Assembly (NCBI RefSeq): GCF_013410875.1 | Contig: NZ_JACCCU010000001.1 | Span: forward strand, 434,001 to 498,000 | Reading direction: 5' to 3' | Length of the DNA: 64,000 nucleotides | Source of the DNA: Tunturiibacter empetritectus | GTDB taxonomy: Bacteria > Acidobacteriota > Terriglobia > Terriglobales > Acidobacteriaceae | Part shown: positions 38,330 through 47,777 of the stretch, one piece after another | Numbering within the stretch: the stretch's first letter is position 1 | Layout of the letters: each line of letters opens with the position of its first letter | Position numbers and translations under genes: made by a program | The notes under the pieces: generated by a model | Told to the model about the DNA's origin: nothing | The model's database searches: none | Seen by the model: the letters and a program-made list of their open reading frames with translations, nothing else

Positions 38330-40432
38330 GTGACCGCACTGCCGCACAATCGTATTCTGCACTGGCTAGAGGGTGGCCTCCTCCTCATCTTGTTGCTCTA
38401 TCTGGGAGCACACACCCTGCCACGTGCATGGGGCAAACTGAATACCGATTTCCCAAACTATTACATGTCTGCGAGACTGGCGCGCGAGGGGTACGATACC
38501 AGCCGGATATATGAATGGGTCTGGCTACAGCGGGAGAAGGACCATCGTGCTTTAGATATTCGTGTGATTGGAATGTTGCCCATCACGCCGATATCTACCT
38601 TGCCTATGTGGCCACTGACGCAGTTCTCACCGCTTACCGCAAAACGTTTGTGGCTGTTGCTGAATCTTGGATTATTAGTCCCGCTTTGCTGGCTGTTGCG
38701 CTCTCTAACCGGCTTGTCCTATCAGCGGATCGCACTTATCTTCGCGCTAAGCTTTCCTTTGCATCGAAATTTGCTATATGGCCAGTTCTATTTAGTGTTG
38801 TTGTTGCTGATTGTGGCTGCCTGCTGGGCATATCTACACAAGAAAGATACGCTTGCCGGTGCCCTGATCGCTGTCGCGGCAGCCTGCAAAGTATTTCCGA
38901 TATTTTTCTTTGTCTTTTTCGTGCAGCGCAAGGCATGGCGCACCCTCACTGCGGGTGTGCTTACCGGGGTAGCGACTCTCGCGGCATCTGTCTCGATCTT
39001 CGGCTGGAACGTACATCGCACCTATCTCCAGGAAATTCTTCCATGGACTCTGCATGGGGAAGGTCTGCCACCGTATGTAACAGCCAGTGGCTCTATCTCG
39101 AGCGTTCTGCATTACCTCTTACTCGATGAACCACAGTGGAATCCGCATCCTTGGCACTACTCTCCATTTTGGTATGCCATTCTGCAACCAACTCTGCAAA
39201 TGGTATTGTTGGCGCCAGCGATTCTGCTCATGCGGGGGAAGGGTCGAGACCCTCACCGGACACAGCTGGAGTGGTCGGCGCTGCTGTTGGCTTCCCTAGC
39301 CATCTCCACCATACCGGCTTCATATAATTTCGTTCTCCTCGCCTTTCCCGTATGCGTGTTGACAGCGATGCTGCTGAAACGCAAGAGGTATGGATGGCTT
39401 CTGGCTTTAGCCATCGTCTACTTGGGTATCGGGCTGCCCCTGCCGGCCCCAGGCAGCGTGATGGGCCCAGCAGTTCTGCTGTATATCCCGCGTTTGCCAT
39501 TGATGCTTGCGCTGCTACTGGGAACTTATATGTTGTTGCGTTCTGAACGGTGGGCCCCGAGCTCGTCGTGGAGCTGGACGCAATACTCGTGGGTCGCGGC
39601 AATGACCGCCGCAGTTATGTTCAGCGTGCATTACACCCTCGAACGGGAGCGGGCCGTCCGTCAAGAGTACGCTTACCGGCTACCGCTCCAGACTCAAGCT
39701 CTGCTTTCTGCCAGCCCAGAATCCACCAGAAACAAAGTCAGATATCTGGCATTCACGGCGACGGGATATCACCTGGAGGGCACGACTGACGCGATAAGGA
39801 ACGGCATTACTTTAGGAGATGACCTATCGTTTACCGCCGGTGCGAAAGGTCTGTGGATCGAGGAGGCTCTGAACCCGGAGTCACGAATCTTCGAAGGAGG
39901 AGGTTCTTCACACGTGATAGTGGAGAACGCACGTGAGCCGATGCTTTCCGCCGATCAAGCGAGCTTGGCTTTTGTTCGCGACTACCATGGTCACGGCAGT
40001 TTACTCGTCCGAAGAAACTTCCAGTCCCAGATGGCATCAGATGTGGTACTTACGCCTCCATCGCTCAACTTATATGAGGCATCTTTCCTCTCTGAGCACG
40101 TGTATGCTTTTTCTGCGGTAGAGGGAAATCACCCATCTGGGATTTATTTAAGCGACGCGTTACACAATAACACACCGCTGAGTTTGGGGCAGTCGCGGTA
40201 TCCAGCGCTTTCTCCCGACGGACGCTGGATGGCATACAGCCATTTCGATCGCGGCGCTTGGAACCTATGGATCCGAAATCAACAAACCGGCGAACCGAGA
40301 CGCATTGCGGATGTTCCTTGTAATCAAATTGAGCCAAGTTGGGAGGCCGACTCGAAAACTCTGCTTTACGGCACCGACTGCGGTCGCAGCTTATGGTTTA
40401 CCGCAATAGCACGTAGGCGAGTCGTTCCATGA
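38330..40432 (+). CDS. GT87 membrane glycosyltransferase fused to a TolB-like beta-propeller
   Basis: 700 residues from a GTG start. The first ~430 residues form about ten membrane helices with a DUF2029/GT87 look (PNYYMSARLAREGYD near the first loop), as in polyprenyl-phosphomannose-dependent transferases. The last ~250 residues are soluble and contain propeller-blade motifs (LSPDGRWMAYSHFD, NLWIRNQQTGE, WEADSKTLLYGTD), as in TolB/WD40-like domains. It probably transfers a sugar on the periplasmic side while the propeller binds a polymer or protein. Its end overlaps the GTP cyclohydrolase gene by 4 bp. Confidence 0.8.
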   Translation: MTALPHNRILHWLEGGLLLILLLYLGAHTLPRAWGKLNTDFPNYYMSARLAREGYDTSRIYEWVWLQREKDHRALDIRVIGMLPITPISTLPMWPLTQFSPLTAKRLWLLLNLGLLVPLCWLLRSLTGLSYQRIALIFALSFPLHRNLLYGQFYLVLLLLIVAACWAYLHKKDTLAGALIAVAAACKVFPIFFFVFFVQRKAWRTLTAGVLTGVATLAASVSIFGWNVHRTYLQEILPWTLHGEGLPPYVTASGSISSVLHYLLLDEPQWNPHPWHYSPFWYAILQPTLQMVLLAPAILLMRGKGRDPHRTQLEWSALLLASLAISTIPASYNFVLLAFPVCVLTAMLLKRKRYGWLLALAIVYLGIGLPLPAPGSVMGPAVLLYIPRLPLMLALLLGTYMLLRSERWAPSSSWSWTQYSWVAAMTAAVMFSVHYTLERERAVRQEYAYRLPLQTQALLSASPESTRNKVRYLAFTATGYHLEGTTDAIRNGITLGDDLSFTAGAKGLWIEEALNPESRIFEGGGSSHVIVENAREPMLSADQASLAFVRDYHGHGSLLVRRNFQSQMASDVVLTPPSLNLYEASFLSEHVYAFSAVEGNHPSGIYLSDALHNNTPLSLGQSRYPALSPDGRWMAYSHFDRGAWNLWIRNQQTGEPRRIADVPCNQIEPSWEADSKTLLYGTDCGRSLWFTAIARRRVVP

Positions 40433-41121
40433 AGACGTCCACTCGTGGATCAGCACCTTCAATAGCAAAGGAGATCCGGTTGTCACTAATAGAGCTAAAA
40501 CAGATCGCCCAAGTGAAGTTCCCAACCCGGTGGACCGACTTCCATCTGCTAGCTTTCGAGGGAACGTACACGAGTCCATACAACAAGGAGAAGTGTGTGC
40601 AAACAGCGCTTGCCCTCATCGCGGGTAACCTCTACCGCGATGCTCCTGTGGTCCGTATCCATTCTCAATGCGCCACAGGGGATGTCTTCCATTCTCTCCG
40701 GTGTGACTGCCACGACCAGCTTCATCTTGCATTGCGCACGATCGCGGAGCTAGGGACAGGGATACTACTGTACGAGCACCAGGAAGGGCGGGGAATAGGC
40801 CTCATGGAGAAGTTGAAAGCCTATGAGCTACAGGATCAGGGTTTCGACACGATTGAAGCAAATCTCCGTCTAGGTCACGCAATCGATCATCGTGACTATC
40901 AGCTACCGGTAGACATTCTCTGTTCGCTGAACATTCGGAGGGTCCGTCTAATGACCAACAACCCAGAAAAGATCCGGGCGGTTACATTATCAGGAATCCA
41001 TATTGTAGAACGTCTAAATGCCGAAGTTCCGATCGATCCTCGCTGTGCAGACTACGTTGCCACGAAACGAGAAAAGCTCGGTCATCTCTCGACCCAGCCT
41101 ACTGCGAGCGTAATAAACTGA
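40429..41121 (+). CDS. ribA: GTP cyclohydrolase II (RibA type, no RibB domain)
   Basis: 230 residues. The zinc ligands Cys81, Cys92 and Cys94 (CATGDVFHSLRCDC), QEGRGIGL, IEANLRLG, the D-H-R pair (IDHRDY) and TNNPEKI are all present, so the enzyme should convert GTP to the diaminopyrimidine intermediate of flavin synthesis. Small departures from the usual motif: HSQC instead of HSEC, and YEHQEGR where Arg normally precedes Gln. It is translationally coupled to a glycosyltransferase and has no other rib gene nearby. This suggests a pathway-specific supply of a pyrimidine or flavin precursor for this locus. Confidence 0.9.
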   Translation: MKTSTRGSAPSIAKEIRLSLIELKQIAQVKFPTRWTDFHLLAFEGTYTSPYNKEKCVQTALALIAGNLYRDAPVVRIHSQCATGDVFHSLRCDCHDQLHLALRTIAELGTGILLYEHQEGRGIGLMEKLKAYELQDQGFDTIEANLRLGHAIDHRDYQLPVDILCSLNIRRVRLMTNNPEKIRAVTLSGIHIVERLNAEVPIDPRCADYVATKREKLGHLSTQPTASVIN

Positions 41122-41232
41122 TCTTCCGCATAACTCCGTGTCGGTGAGGAATATTCACGGCCACTATTCGTGCACAGACATATCGGAAGCATGCGGCCAA
41201 GCCTTGCGTCTTTGTCATGTTTGATTGACTCG

Positions 41233-42261
41233 TTATTTTGCGGGATGACGTTCTCGCTTATGAAATGTATCCGCTGCAAGGGAGCGCGTCAGCTCTCTGT
41301 CTCGCTGTTCAAAGTTCTTGAGTCTCCAAGATTGGTAAAAACCGTGGATTGAGCAAAAAGCCAATTCATTAGTGTATGTTTCTTCCTCTAGGATCTGCCC
41401 GATGAAGAAGCGGTGGCTGCCAACAGCGATGGAGTTCAAAATATTAAGCTCCTTCACTCTCTGCGCGAACTCTGGAATGGGAATGCTGAGTGCCTTAGAG
41501 ATCTTGGTTGCGAAGGGAAGTTCATTCCAATCGACGGATTCCTTTTTGTGCTGATTTGCCAGACGATATGCCAAATAACCTTTTTGCTCCGGCAGGCTGC
41601 TGAGAGCCACACAGCCAGCCCGCTGGACAACCGTACCGGCAACTCGTTCTGTTCTTAGCGCAAAGCCGAAGTACCCGTTGCCGAGATATCCGCAGAGATT
41701 CATGGGGAAGAGGTTGCCTTCTTCGTGATTGCCAACACTAACCAACATGATAGGGTGAGGCCGGATGAACGTGACCATAGATGCACGTCTCTCGAGGAAT
41801 GACATCGTAATGCCTTGCGTGTTGTCTCTCCTCCATTGCCGGTATGCGTGAAGAATGTAATGGAGTCCGAGCTGCGCATTCGGCAAACAGAAATTCTTTG
41901 AACTCCTCGGTTCGAAGAACACGAACTCCGTGCGTACCCCAGTCAAAGTCTGCCTGTAGTCAAGACCGATCTCACCCAGGACGCACCCTTGGCCGTTTCG
42001 TTCCGAGAACACCAAAGTCAAATCAGAGAGCTCTCCGCGGTTTGGGCTGGTGCCCTCATCGAAGCCAATGCAGATCGTCAACGGTTCAGCACATGCCGTC
42101 GAAAGGTGTTCCGTCACGTCACGATTCACACCTGCGCCGCGCAGAAAGACACTGATCTCGGTCTGCGGCTCCGGCAGCCCGAGAGTGAATTCCTGGGGCA
42201 GTAAGGTTTTTCCTAAGACAATTCTCTTGATCCCTGCGCGGACTCTGGTATCGATCGACAT
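41233..42261 (-). CDS. Flavin-reductase-like split-barrel protein
   Basis: 342 residues. Roughly 150-325 matches the flavin reductase-like FMN-binding split barrel (RPHPIMLVSVGNHEEGNLFPMNLCGYLGNGYFGFALR). The N-terminal ~150 residues are not recognised. The protein might reduce free flavin for a partner or hold FMN as a cofactor. It is the last gene of the PhyH-ABC operon and converges on ribA, whose pathway leads to flavin. Confidence 0.75.
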   Translation of the reverse strand: MSIDTRVRAGIKRIVLGKTLLPQEFTLGLPEPQTEISVFLRGAGVNRDVTEHLSTACAEPLTICIGFDEGTSPNRGELSDLTLVFSERNGQGCVLGEIGLDYRQTLTGVRTEFVFFEPRSSKNFCLPNAQLGLHYILHAYRQWRRDNTQGITMSFLERRASMVTFIRPHPIMLVSVGNHEEGNLFPMNLCGYLGNGYFGFALRTERVAGTVVQRAGCVALSSLPEQKGYLAYRLANQHKKESVDWNELPFATKISKALSIPIPEFAQRVKELNILNSIAVGSHRFFIGQILEEETYTNELAFCSIHGFYQSWRLKNFEQRDRELTRSLAADTFHKRERHPAK

Positions 42262-42385
42262 ACAGAAGATTCTCCTTGAGTGGTTCTTTGGAATGGAGGG
42301 GATGTCGAACCTGAAACGAGCAAATCTCTTGTTGGACTCCGGACGGCGACCATTTATCTCATCATCCGGCAGACGCTCATTCTTT

Positions 42386-43132
42386 CTAGGCTTTTAGCAC
42401 AACGGGTCTAGGACAGTGTGTTGTCAGCTGTCGCCAATGGAAAGCAATATCTGGAATCAGAATGGCTAGAAATGTGATTATGATGATCTCGATTGCGAAA
42501 CCTGCCTCGCTATGCCGGTTCCACGCTGGAATGGGTTGAAGCACACGAGTACCCAAAAATGTAAGTGTCACAGCATAAGAACGGACCATCCATTCGCGGT
42601 GTTGCTGAATGTGGCCATTACGAGCCGTGAGAAATGCCGCAAGTGTAGTAATCATCCATGTGTAGGCTTGAATAGAAGTGGCCACAACAAAATGGATAGC
42701 TCTGGGGTCATGCCGGTGCTTTGACAACGCGATCGCGAGGGGAGCGGCTACAAATACAGCAGTTACATAAATCCTTCCGAGTGCCCGGTGAAATTGCGGA
42801 TGATGTCTGCGCAATCGGCTCGAAAACTGAATCGGTCCGATAAGAAGTGCGAGGACGCCACCCATGATGTGCGGGACTATGAGAAAAAGAATGGAACCCA
42901 GGTACGCCCGTTCCGCAGCTTGACGGAGAAGCGGTACTTCGCTGTAGAGCGTAACTGAGAGTGTCATCGCGCCGATTAGCATCCAAAGCGCAACCTTCAT
43001 AAAACGCGGCTGAGAAGGAAGGGGGACCTGTTTTTCTGTCGCTGCTTTACCAAATTGCGCGATCCCTCCGGATGGGTCTCGGGGAGCACCCACGGGCGAC
43101 GACCCTATGCCCTCGTGTGGTCCTCTCAGCAT
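42386..43132 (-). CDS. DUF2306 integral membrane protein
   Basis: 248 residues from ATG 43132; the longer frame overlaps the sugar methyltransferase. Six or seven membrane helices hold conserved histidines (PHIMGG, RRHHPQFHRALGRIYV, QHREWMVR) typical of DUF2306, a family resembling di-haem cytochrome b561-like proteins. Its exact role is unknown. A start at 43000 is also possible. Confidence 0.78.
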   Translation of the reverse strand: MLRGPHEGIGSSPVGAPRDPSGGIAQFGKAATEKQVPLPSQPRFMKVALWMLIGAMTLSVTLYSEVPLLRQAAERAYLGSILFLIVPHIMGGVLALLIGPIQFSSRLRRHHPQFHRALGRIYVTAVFVAAPLAIALSKHRHDPRAIHFVVATSIQAYTWMITTLAAFLTARNGHIQQHREWMVRSYAVTLTFLGTRVLQPIPAWNRHSEAGFAIEIIIITFLAILIPDIAFHWRQLTTHCPRPVVLKA

Positions 43133-43154
43133 CGCGTGATTCTCTCGATTACCG

Positions 43155-44471
43155 TTACGCACCCTGCGCTCCTTCTCTTGCAGCAAGCACCTGCACATTG
43201 ACGGCGGAATGGTCAACCGCGGGCTTACGACTGAAAGTCTGCTCGACCAAGGCAGAGTGGGCGAGGGCCGCTGCACCGCCCACACCAGCACCGGAAATCT
43301 TATGACTGTGCCATCCCGACGTACGTCTATCCGTCAGCGTTAAAGCATTTGCTCCTTCTCCAAGCTGCTTTCCGATCAATTCGCTGGACGCCTGATTGGT
43401 GACATACAGCACCGACTGCCTGGTGATTGCCGCAATCCTTTGCAGGCACTCAGTCATCGCACCTGCCGATAAAGTTAAAACTCCATTGGAGCTAAAAGTA
43501 ATGTCGATAGATGCATTCTGCATAGCCGCCAGCGCAGATATAGGCAACAGTGCAATGTCAACCTCTGAGAGAGTGTTTTGGGTCAGAGGTTTCTCGCCAT
43601 ACAGTAAAAAAGTTAAATGGGGAAATGCCTTCATCAGATGATATGAGCTCAGAGCAATTCGCTCCGGAATGTCAAAATTAAAATAGGTTAGAGGTCGTTG
43701 ATCACGGAGAAGATAGTAGGCGATAGCGCCGAAGCCGCCGCCGATTTCCGCAACGGTCGAATGGGGTATGCAGAAGCGATCGACTAAATCTGCTACCCGC
43801 TTCGCGCAATAGTGTGAGTACTCCGCTCCTACGGCGATATGCGTCCCGTCGATCACAACGCCAAACGGATTTCCGATTCCCGATCCGGCGAGGTCCTTCA
43901 GAGAGAAGCGGTCACCCGTAAGATATTTCCAATAGTCGAGGCGATATAAAACGTGGCTTAGATAAAAATGACGGTAAATGTCTCTGATTTGCGGTCCAAA
44001 GTACGCATTCGACATCCCTTGAGGAGCAGCCAGCAAGCCGGCGGAGCAAGGATCGCGGTAGAAGTTTCGGTACATCTTTCCTAAAGCAACAGTGTCATGC
44101 TCAATGAGCATCCGGATCGATGGGCTCAAACTTCCTTGTCGCAGCCTTCGCACTGACTCCGACGCCAAATAGGCGCCAAGCATGGAATGCGGCTCGCTTT
44201 CGGCTTTATTGTAGGCTGCACAGATGCGTTCAAGAAGAGGTGTATCGTCAGACGCTTCATCGGTACGATTGGCAAAGCCAGCCGTGACCTGTTGCAGATC
44301 ATAGTGAGAGTCTTTTTTAAAATGTCTTCGGCCATGGTTGCCAAACCTCCACATGTGAACATGAGCGGCAAACCACGACTTCGCCTTCCTAACGCTGCTA
44401 AGCGGATGACTTATATAAGTCAAACTCACGGGATCATATCCTCTGAATTCCTGGACAAATCTTGGGCACAT
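43155..44471 (-). CDS. Putative sugar O-methyltransferase, copy 1
   Basis: 438 residues. The C-terminal half has the SAM-binding motif VAEIGGGFGAIAYYLLRDQ and the YFNFDIPERIALSSYHLMKAFP block of the putative sugar O-methyltransferase family found in polysaccharide loci. The central NPFGVVIDGTHIAVGAEYSHYC stretch is shared with the copy at 47778. It lies 67 bases after the ABC exporter gene. Confidence 0.85.
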   Translation of the reverse strand: MCPRFVQEFRGYDPVSLTYISHPLSSVRKAKSWFAAHVHMWRFGNHGRRHFKKDSHYDLQQVTAGFANRTDEASDDTPLLERICAAYNKAESEPHSMLGAYLASESVRRLRQGSLSPSIRMLIEHDTVALGKMYRNFYRDPCSAGLLAAPQGMSNAYFGPQIRDIYRHFYLSHVLYRLDYWKYLTGDRFSLKDLAGSGIGNPFGVVIDGTHIAVGAEYSHYCAKRVADLVDRFCIPHSTVAEIGGGFGAIAYYLLRDQRPLTYFNFDIPERIALSSYHLMKAFPHLTFLLYGEKPLTQNTLSEVDIALLPISALAAMQNASIDITFSSNGVLTLSAGAMTECLQRIAAITRQSVLYVTNQASSELIGKQLGEGANALTLTDRRTSGWHSHKISGAGVGGAAALAHSALVEQTFSRKPAVDHSAVNVQVLAAREGAQGA

Positions 44472-44538
44472 TCAACATTCAGCTCTCGCCATCTTGCTAT
44501 AGCTACTTGGACTCGTGGTGCAACATACACCTCAACCG

Positions 44539-46389
44539 TCAAACTGGAGTTGGGCATAGGTCTCCTTCGCCTGTTGCCAGAAACAGGTTGCTTTCAAGTC
44601 CGTATTGTTTCGTGTAGAAGTCATAGTAATGCTGCTGGAGGGTATACAGAGATTCATGCGTTCCGCGTTCGACGATCTTCCCGTGATCAAGCACAAGAAT
44701 CTGGTCTGCGCGCCGGATTGTGGAAAGCCGATGAGCGATAACAAAAGTTGTTCTGCCCCTCATTAAAGAACTCAGTCCTGCTTGGATCATCGCTTCCGAT
44801 TCTGAGTCCAGCGAACTTGTTGCCTCATCGAGGATGAGAATGCGCGGATTCGCTAAAATGGCGCGAGCGATGGATATTCGTTGACGCTGTCCCCCCGAAA
44901 GCCGGATTCCCCTTTCGCCTACGACTGTCTCATACTGATCCGGAAGTCGCTCAGCGAATTCATCCACCCGGGCGATACGGCAAGCCTCGAGCCACTGTTC
45001 TCTATGTGCGCCAGGACGGCTGAATAGAACGTTTTCACGGATGCTTCCATCGAACAAAAATGTATCCTGCAGCACCACGCCCAATTGTTGGCGATAGCTG
45101 TCGAGCTGCACGGTTGACAAGTCGACGCCATCGATAAAGATTTCACCGTTAACTGGAATATAAAATCCGCAAATTAGCGAGATGATTGTAGATTTACCAG
45201 CACCGGAAGCGCCGACCAACGCGGTCACTGTACCTGGATCGGCCTCGAACTGAACTCCATGCAATACAGCCTTCCCGGTTGTGTAAGTGAATGAGACATC
45301 CCTGAAGACGACGCTACCTTGGATTGGGCCAATCATTTGGGTACGGCATATCTCACTGTCCTCCTTAGGTTCTCTAAGGAGGACCGCGGTACGGTGAAGC
45401 TTGGCGATGGACTCTGTAAGTTGACTTCCGACACTAACGAGGAGGGCAATGGGAGCCACCATAAAAGCCAGCAGCATGATGAACTCCACATAACTGCCGA
45501 TGTCTAAACGGTGTCCCTTCACCTCTAGTGCCCCGAGATACATGATCAGGCCGCCAACTATGCCGAACAGGATAGTAGACGCCAGTGACATCCATGATTG
45601 TGCACTGATGGAGCGCACATGGTTCTTAAGTATGCGCTCAGCGCCATTGGCGAACACATTAGCCTCGCTAGCTTCGGCACGGTAGCCCTTTACTACACGC
45701 ACAGCTGCAAGCGATTCGGTTAAGCGCCCAGCTACCTCAGCAGTCAGCTTGGAGCGTTCATGAAAAATCGGACGCGTAATGCCAAGTGCAGTCTTAAGAA
45801 AGAATCCAAAACCGAACAGAACGCAGAAAGTCAACATTGTCATCAAGGTGCTGATGCGTAAAAGAAGGACTAGAGCGATGATCGCTGTCAGAATACCTCC
45901 TGCCAAATCCACGAGGCCGGCGCCTACCAGGTCACGTACACCCTCCGCATCGTTCATAATGCGGGCGGTGAGATCTCCCGCGCGACTGCCATCGTAAAAC
46001 GAGATGGGGAGGCGACCAATATGTTTCTGAACTTGTTTCCGAAGGTCCGCGATCAAACGTTGACCAGTAATGGAAAGCTTTTGAGAAAGAAAAAAAGTAG
46101 TAACACCCTGAATGCATGTCGCCCCAGCGACGGCACCCACGATAAGCGCTAATTTATCGAAACGATGTCCGTACATTACATCGTTGACTAAGTAACGGAA
46201 AGCGACGGGAACTGCAAGGCTACATATGCGGTTAACGATCATCAACGTAAAACAACCAAAGATGAGCCAGCGAAATGGCTTGACGAGCATCCAGACCTCG
46301 GGGATTGCCGTGACAAGCTTTGGCTTCCATCCGCAGCCCGATGCATATACATTGCCTCTGTCGCTGGATCTTCCGGAAGAGGAATTCAT
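44539..46389 (-). CDS. ABC exporter (fused membrane and ATPase domains)
   Basis: 616 residues. Six transmembrane helices lie in about 35-330. The nucleotide-binding domain has Walker A GASGAGKST (393-401), signature LSGGQ (near 497) and ILDEATSSLD. No peptidase C39 domain is present, so it is MsbA-like rather than a bacteriocin processor. It overlaps the PhyH gene by 4 bp. It may export the product of the radical SAM pathway or a lipid-linked intermediate. Confidence 0.92.
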   Translation of the reverse strand: MNSSSGRSSDRGNVYASGCGWKPKLVTAIPEVWMLVKPFRWLIFGCFTLMIVNRICSLAVPVAFRYLVNDVMYGHRFDKLALIVGAVAGATCIQGVTTFFLSQKLSITGQRLIADLRKQVQKHIGRLPISFYDGSRAGDLTARIMNDAEGVRDLVGAGLVDLAGGILTAIIALVLLLRISTLMTMLTFCVLFGFGFFLKTALGITRPIFHERSKLTAEVAGRLTESLAAVRVVKGYRAEASEANVFANGAERILKNHVRSISAQSWMSLASTILFGIVGGLIMYLGALEVKGHRLDIGSYVEFIMLLAFMVAPIALLVSVGSQLTESIAKLHRTAVLLREPKEDSEICRTQMIGPIQGSVVFRDVSFTYTTGKAVLHGVQFEADPGTVTALVGASGAGKSTIISLICGFYIPVNGEIFIDGVDLSTVQLDSYRQQLGVVLQDTFLFDGSIRENVLFSRPGAHREQWLEACRIARVDEFAERLPDQYETVVGERGIRLSGGQRQRISIARAILANPRILILDEATSSLDSESEAMIQAGLSSLMRGRTTFVIAHRLSTIRRADQILVLDHGKIVERGTHESLYTLQQHYYDFYTKQYGLESNLFLATGEGDLCPTPV

Positions 46390-47408
46390 AAGCCCTCGTG
46401 TACCGGATTCTGCGGCAGCGGAAGCTGGCTCGATAGAGAGCCCTGATCAACTTCTGACATGGTATCGAGTGGCATCTGAAGCTTGATCTGGCTCAGGATT
46501 CTGCCGTAACGCACTCGCATCCGCTCAGAATCGACGGTATTGACAAGCGTCGTCAGTTCGTCAATTGATGGCTTGAATCTCAGGGGCAAGTGCTTCCAGA
46601 AATACTTAAGATCCTTCGACACCCAATAGGCATAGGTGCTTTCCCATGAGCGATCGTTCGAGCCGGGGAATACGAAGTTCGCAGGATTTAAAATGTGCGA
46701 GTAATCCTGAAACCTGCAATCCATAGAAATTCGGAGTTGACTGGATGTGTTTGGAGAGGCGGAGTGAACAGTTAAGCTATGGAAGATCAGCGCATCTCCC
46801 GCATTAATCGCCCCGCTCACCCATTCTCTGCCTCGCACATTACCTTTTGAGATTACTCCGGTGTCAGGATCGGCGTCCTGCAGGCCGAAACGATGGGAAC
46901 CTTCCAGAACCTGCAGCGGACCGAGTTCAGCTGGACAGTCGTGAAGTGGCAACCACGCTGTAAAGCAGTTCGTATCACCTCCAACGGCTAAGTGATCCTG
47001 ATGTGCATGAATCACTGATCGATCGCAATTAGGAAAGATCAATCGAACGATCGGTTTCGGGTGAACAAGCAGCTTTGGGCCAACCAGCAAACGCATTACC
47101 TCAAAAACTTTTGGGTGATGAGCAAAAGAGTGCAAGGCTTCAAGGTTGAAAACTTTTTCGTAGAGTCGCTTGAATGCAGGATCAGATTCACTACAGGCTG
47201 CCCTTAGGTTGGCTGCTCGCGCTATGGGTTGCTGATTTGGCAGCAGCCAGCCTTCGTCAGAGAGAATCTGCGCGATCTTGCGCAGCAAATTCTCAATGTC
47301 TTCAAATGGCAGGAGCCGCCTGATGAGCGCGTAACCACGCGAATCCAACTCGTTCTTTAGGTGAGCTGAATCCACGTGACTAGCATCGATTTCGCGAAAT
47401 GACTGCAT
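46386..47408 (-). CDS. Phytanoyl-CoA dioxygenase (PhyH) family Fe(II)/2-oxoglutarate oxygenase
   Basis: 340 residues. The iron ligands HxD are His136 and Asp138 (HAHQDH), the distal His215 lies in SLTVHSASP and the 2-oxoglutarate-binding Arg225 in QLRISMD. It likely hydroxylates a small molecule or lipid. It is the first gene of a five-gene operon with the exporter, sugar methyltransferase, DUF2306 and flavin-reductase-like genes. Confidence 0.88.
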   Translation of the reverse strand: MQSFREIDASHVDSAHLKNELDSRGYALIRRLLPFEDIENLLRKIAQILSDEGWLLPNQQPIARAANLRAACSESDPAFKRLYEKVFNLEALHSFAHHPKVFEVMRLLVGPKLLVHPKPIVRLIFPNCDRSVIHAHQDHLAVGGDTNCFTAWLPLHDCPAELGPLQVLEGSHRFGLQDADPDTGVISKGNVRGREWVSGAINAGDALIFHSLTVHSASPNTSSQLRISMDCRFQDYSHILNPANFVFPGSNDRSWESTYAYWVSKDLKYFWKHLPLRFKPSIDELTTLVNTVDSERMRVRYGRILSQIKLQMPLDTMSEVDQGSLSSQLPLPQNPVHEGL

Positions 47409-47517
47409 CTAATGACCTCTAGTTCGTTGTCCTCTGGATCACGACAAACATACTGGCACGCGTAGTTCATCGGCGTACTAACAGACCTCCAGAGCATATG
47501 GTCGGTGCTGCTATCGT

Positions 47518-47545
47518 TTGTCATCGAGTTGTCACTTCATTGTCT
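47518..47545 (-). promoter_or_regulatory. Tandem 11-nt operator upstream of the PhyH-ABC operon
   Basis: Minus strand: AGACA-N6-TGACA-N6-TGACA, half-sites 11 nt apart, ending 110 bases before the PhyH start. Confidence 0.75.
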
Positions 47546-47621
47546 TTTGAATCTCTAGACCTCGCGAGATATGCCAGCCTGCCGATCGAATCGGATTCCA
47601 ATTTGCTCGTGCAAGGGACCT

Positions 47622-47659
47622 CGACAATGCAATGAATACATTTAGACAATCTAGCGACA
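47622..47659 (+). promoter_or_regulatory. Tandem 11-nt operator upstream of sugar methyltransferase copy 2
   Basis: CGACA, TGAAT, AGACA, CGACA at 47622, 47633, 47644 and 47655. The sites are more degenerate than elsewhere, but the spacing and orientation match. Confidence 0.6.
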
Positions 47660-47777
47660 AGTAGAAACAGCCAGGCACATACCTTGGGAAAGACGCTGCG
47701 AATTAAGAAGCCCATCAGCGGTAAAGGAAGCTGTATGCGCCTGCCCATCATCTCGAACCTCCCGACTAATCCACTAC

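Noticed and set aside
47521..47751. 76-codon minus-strand frame in the divergent promoter region
   Set aside because: It covers both operator arrays, and no ribosome binding site or family was recognised.
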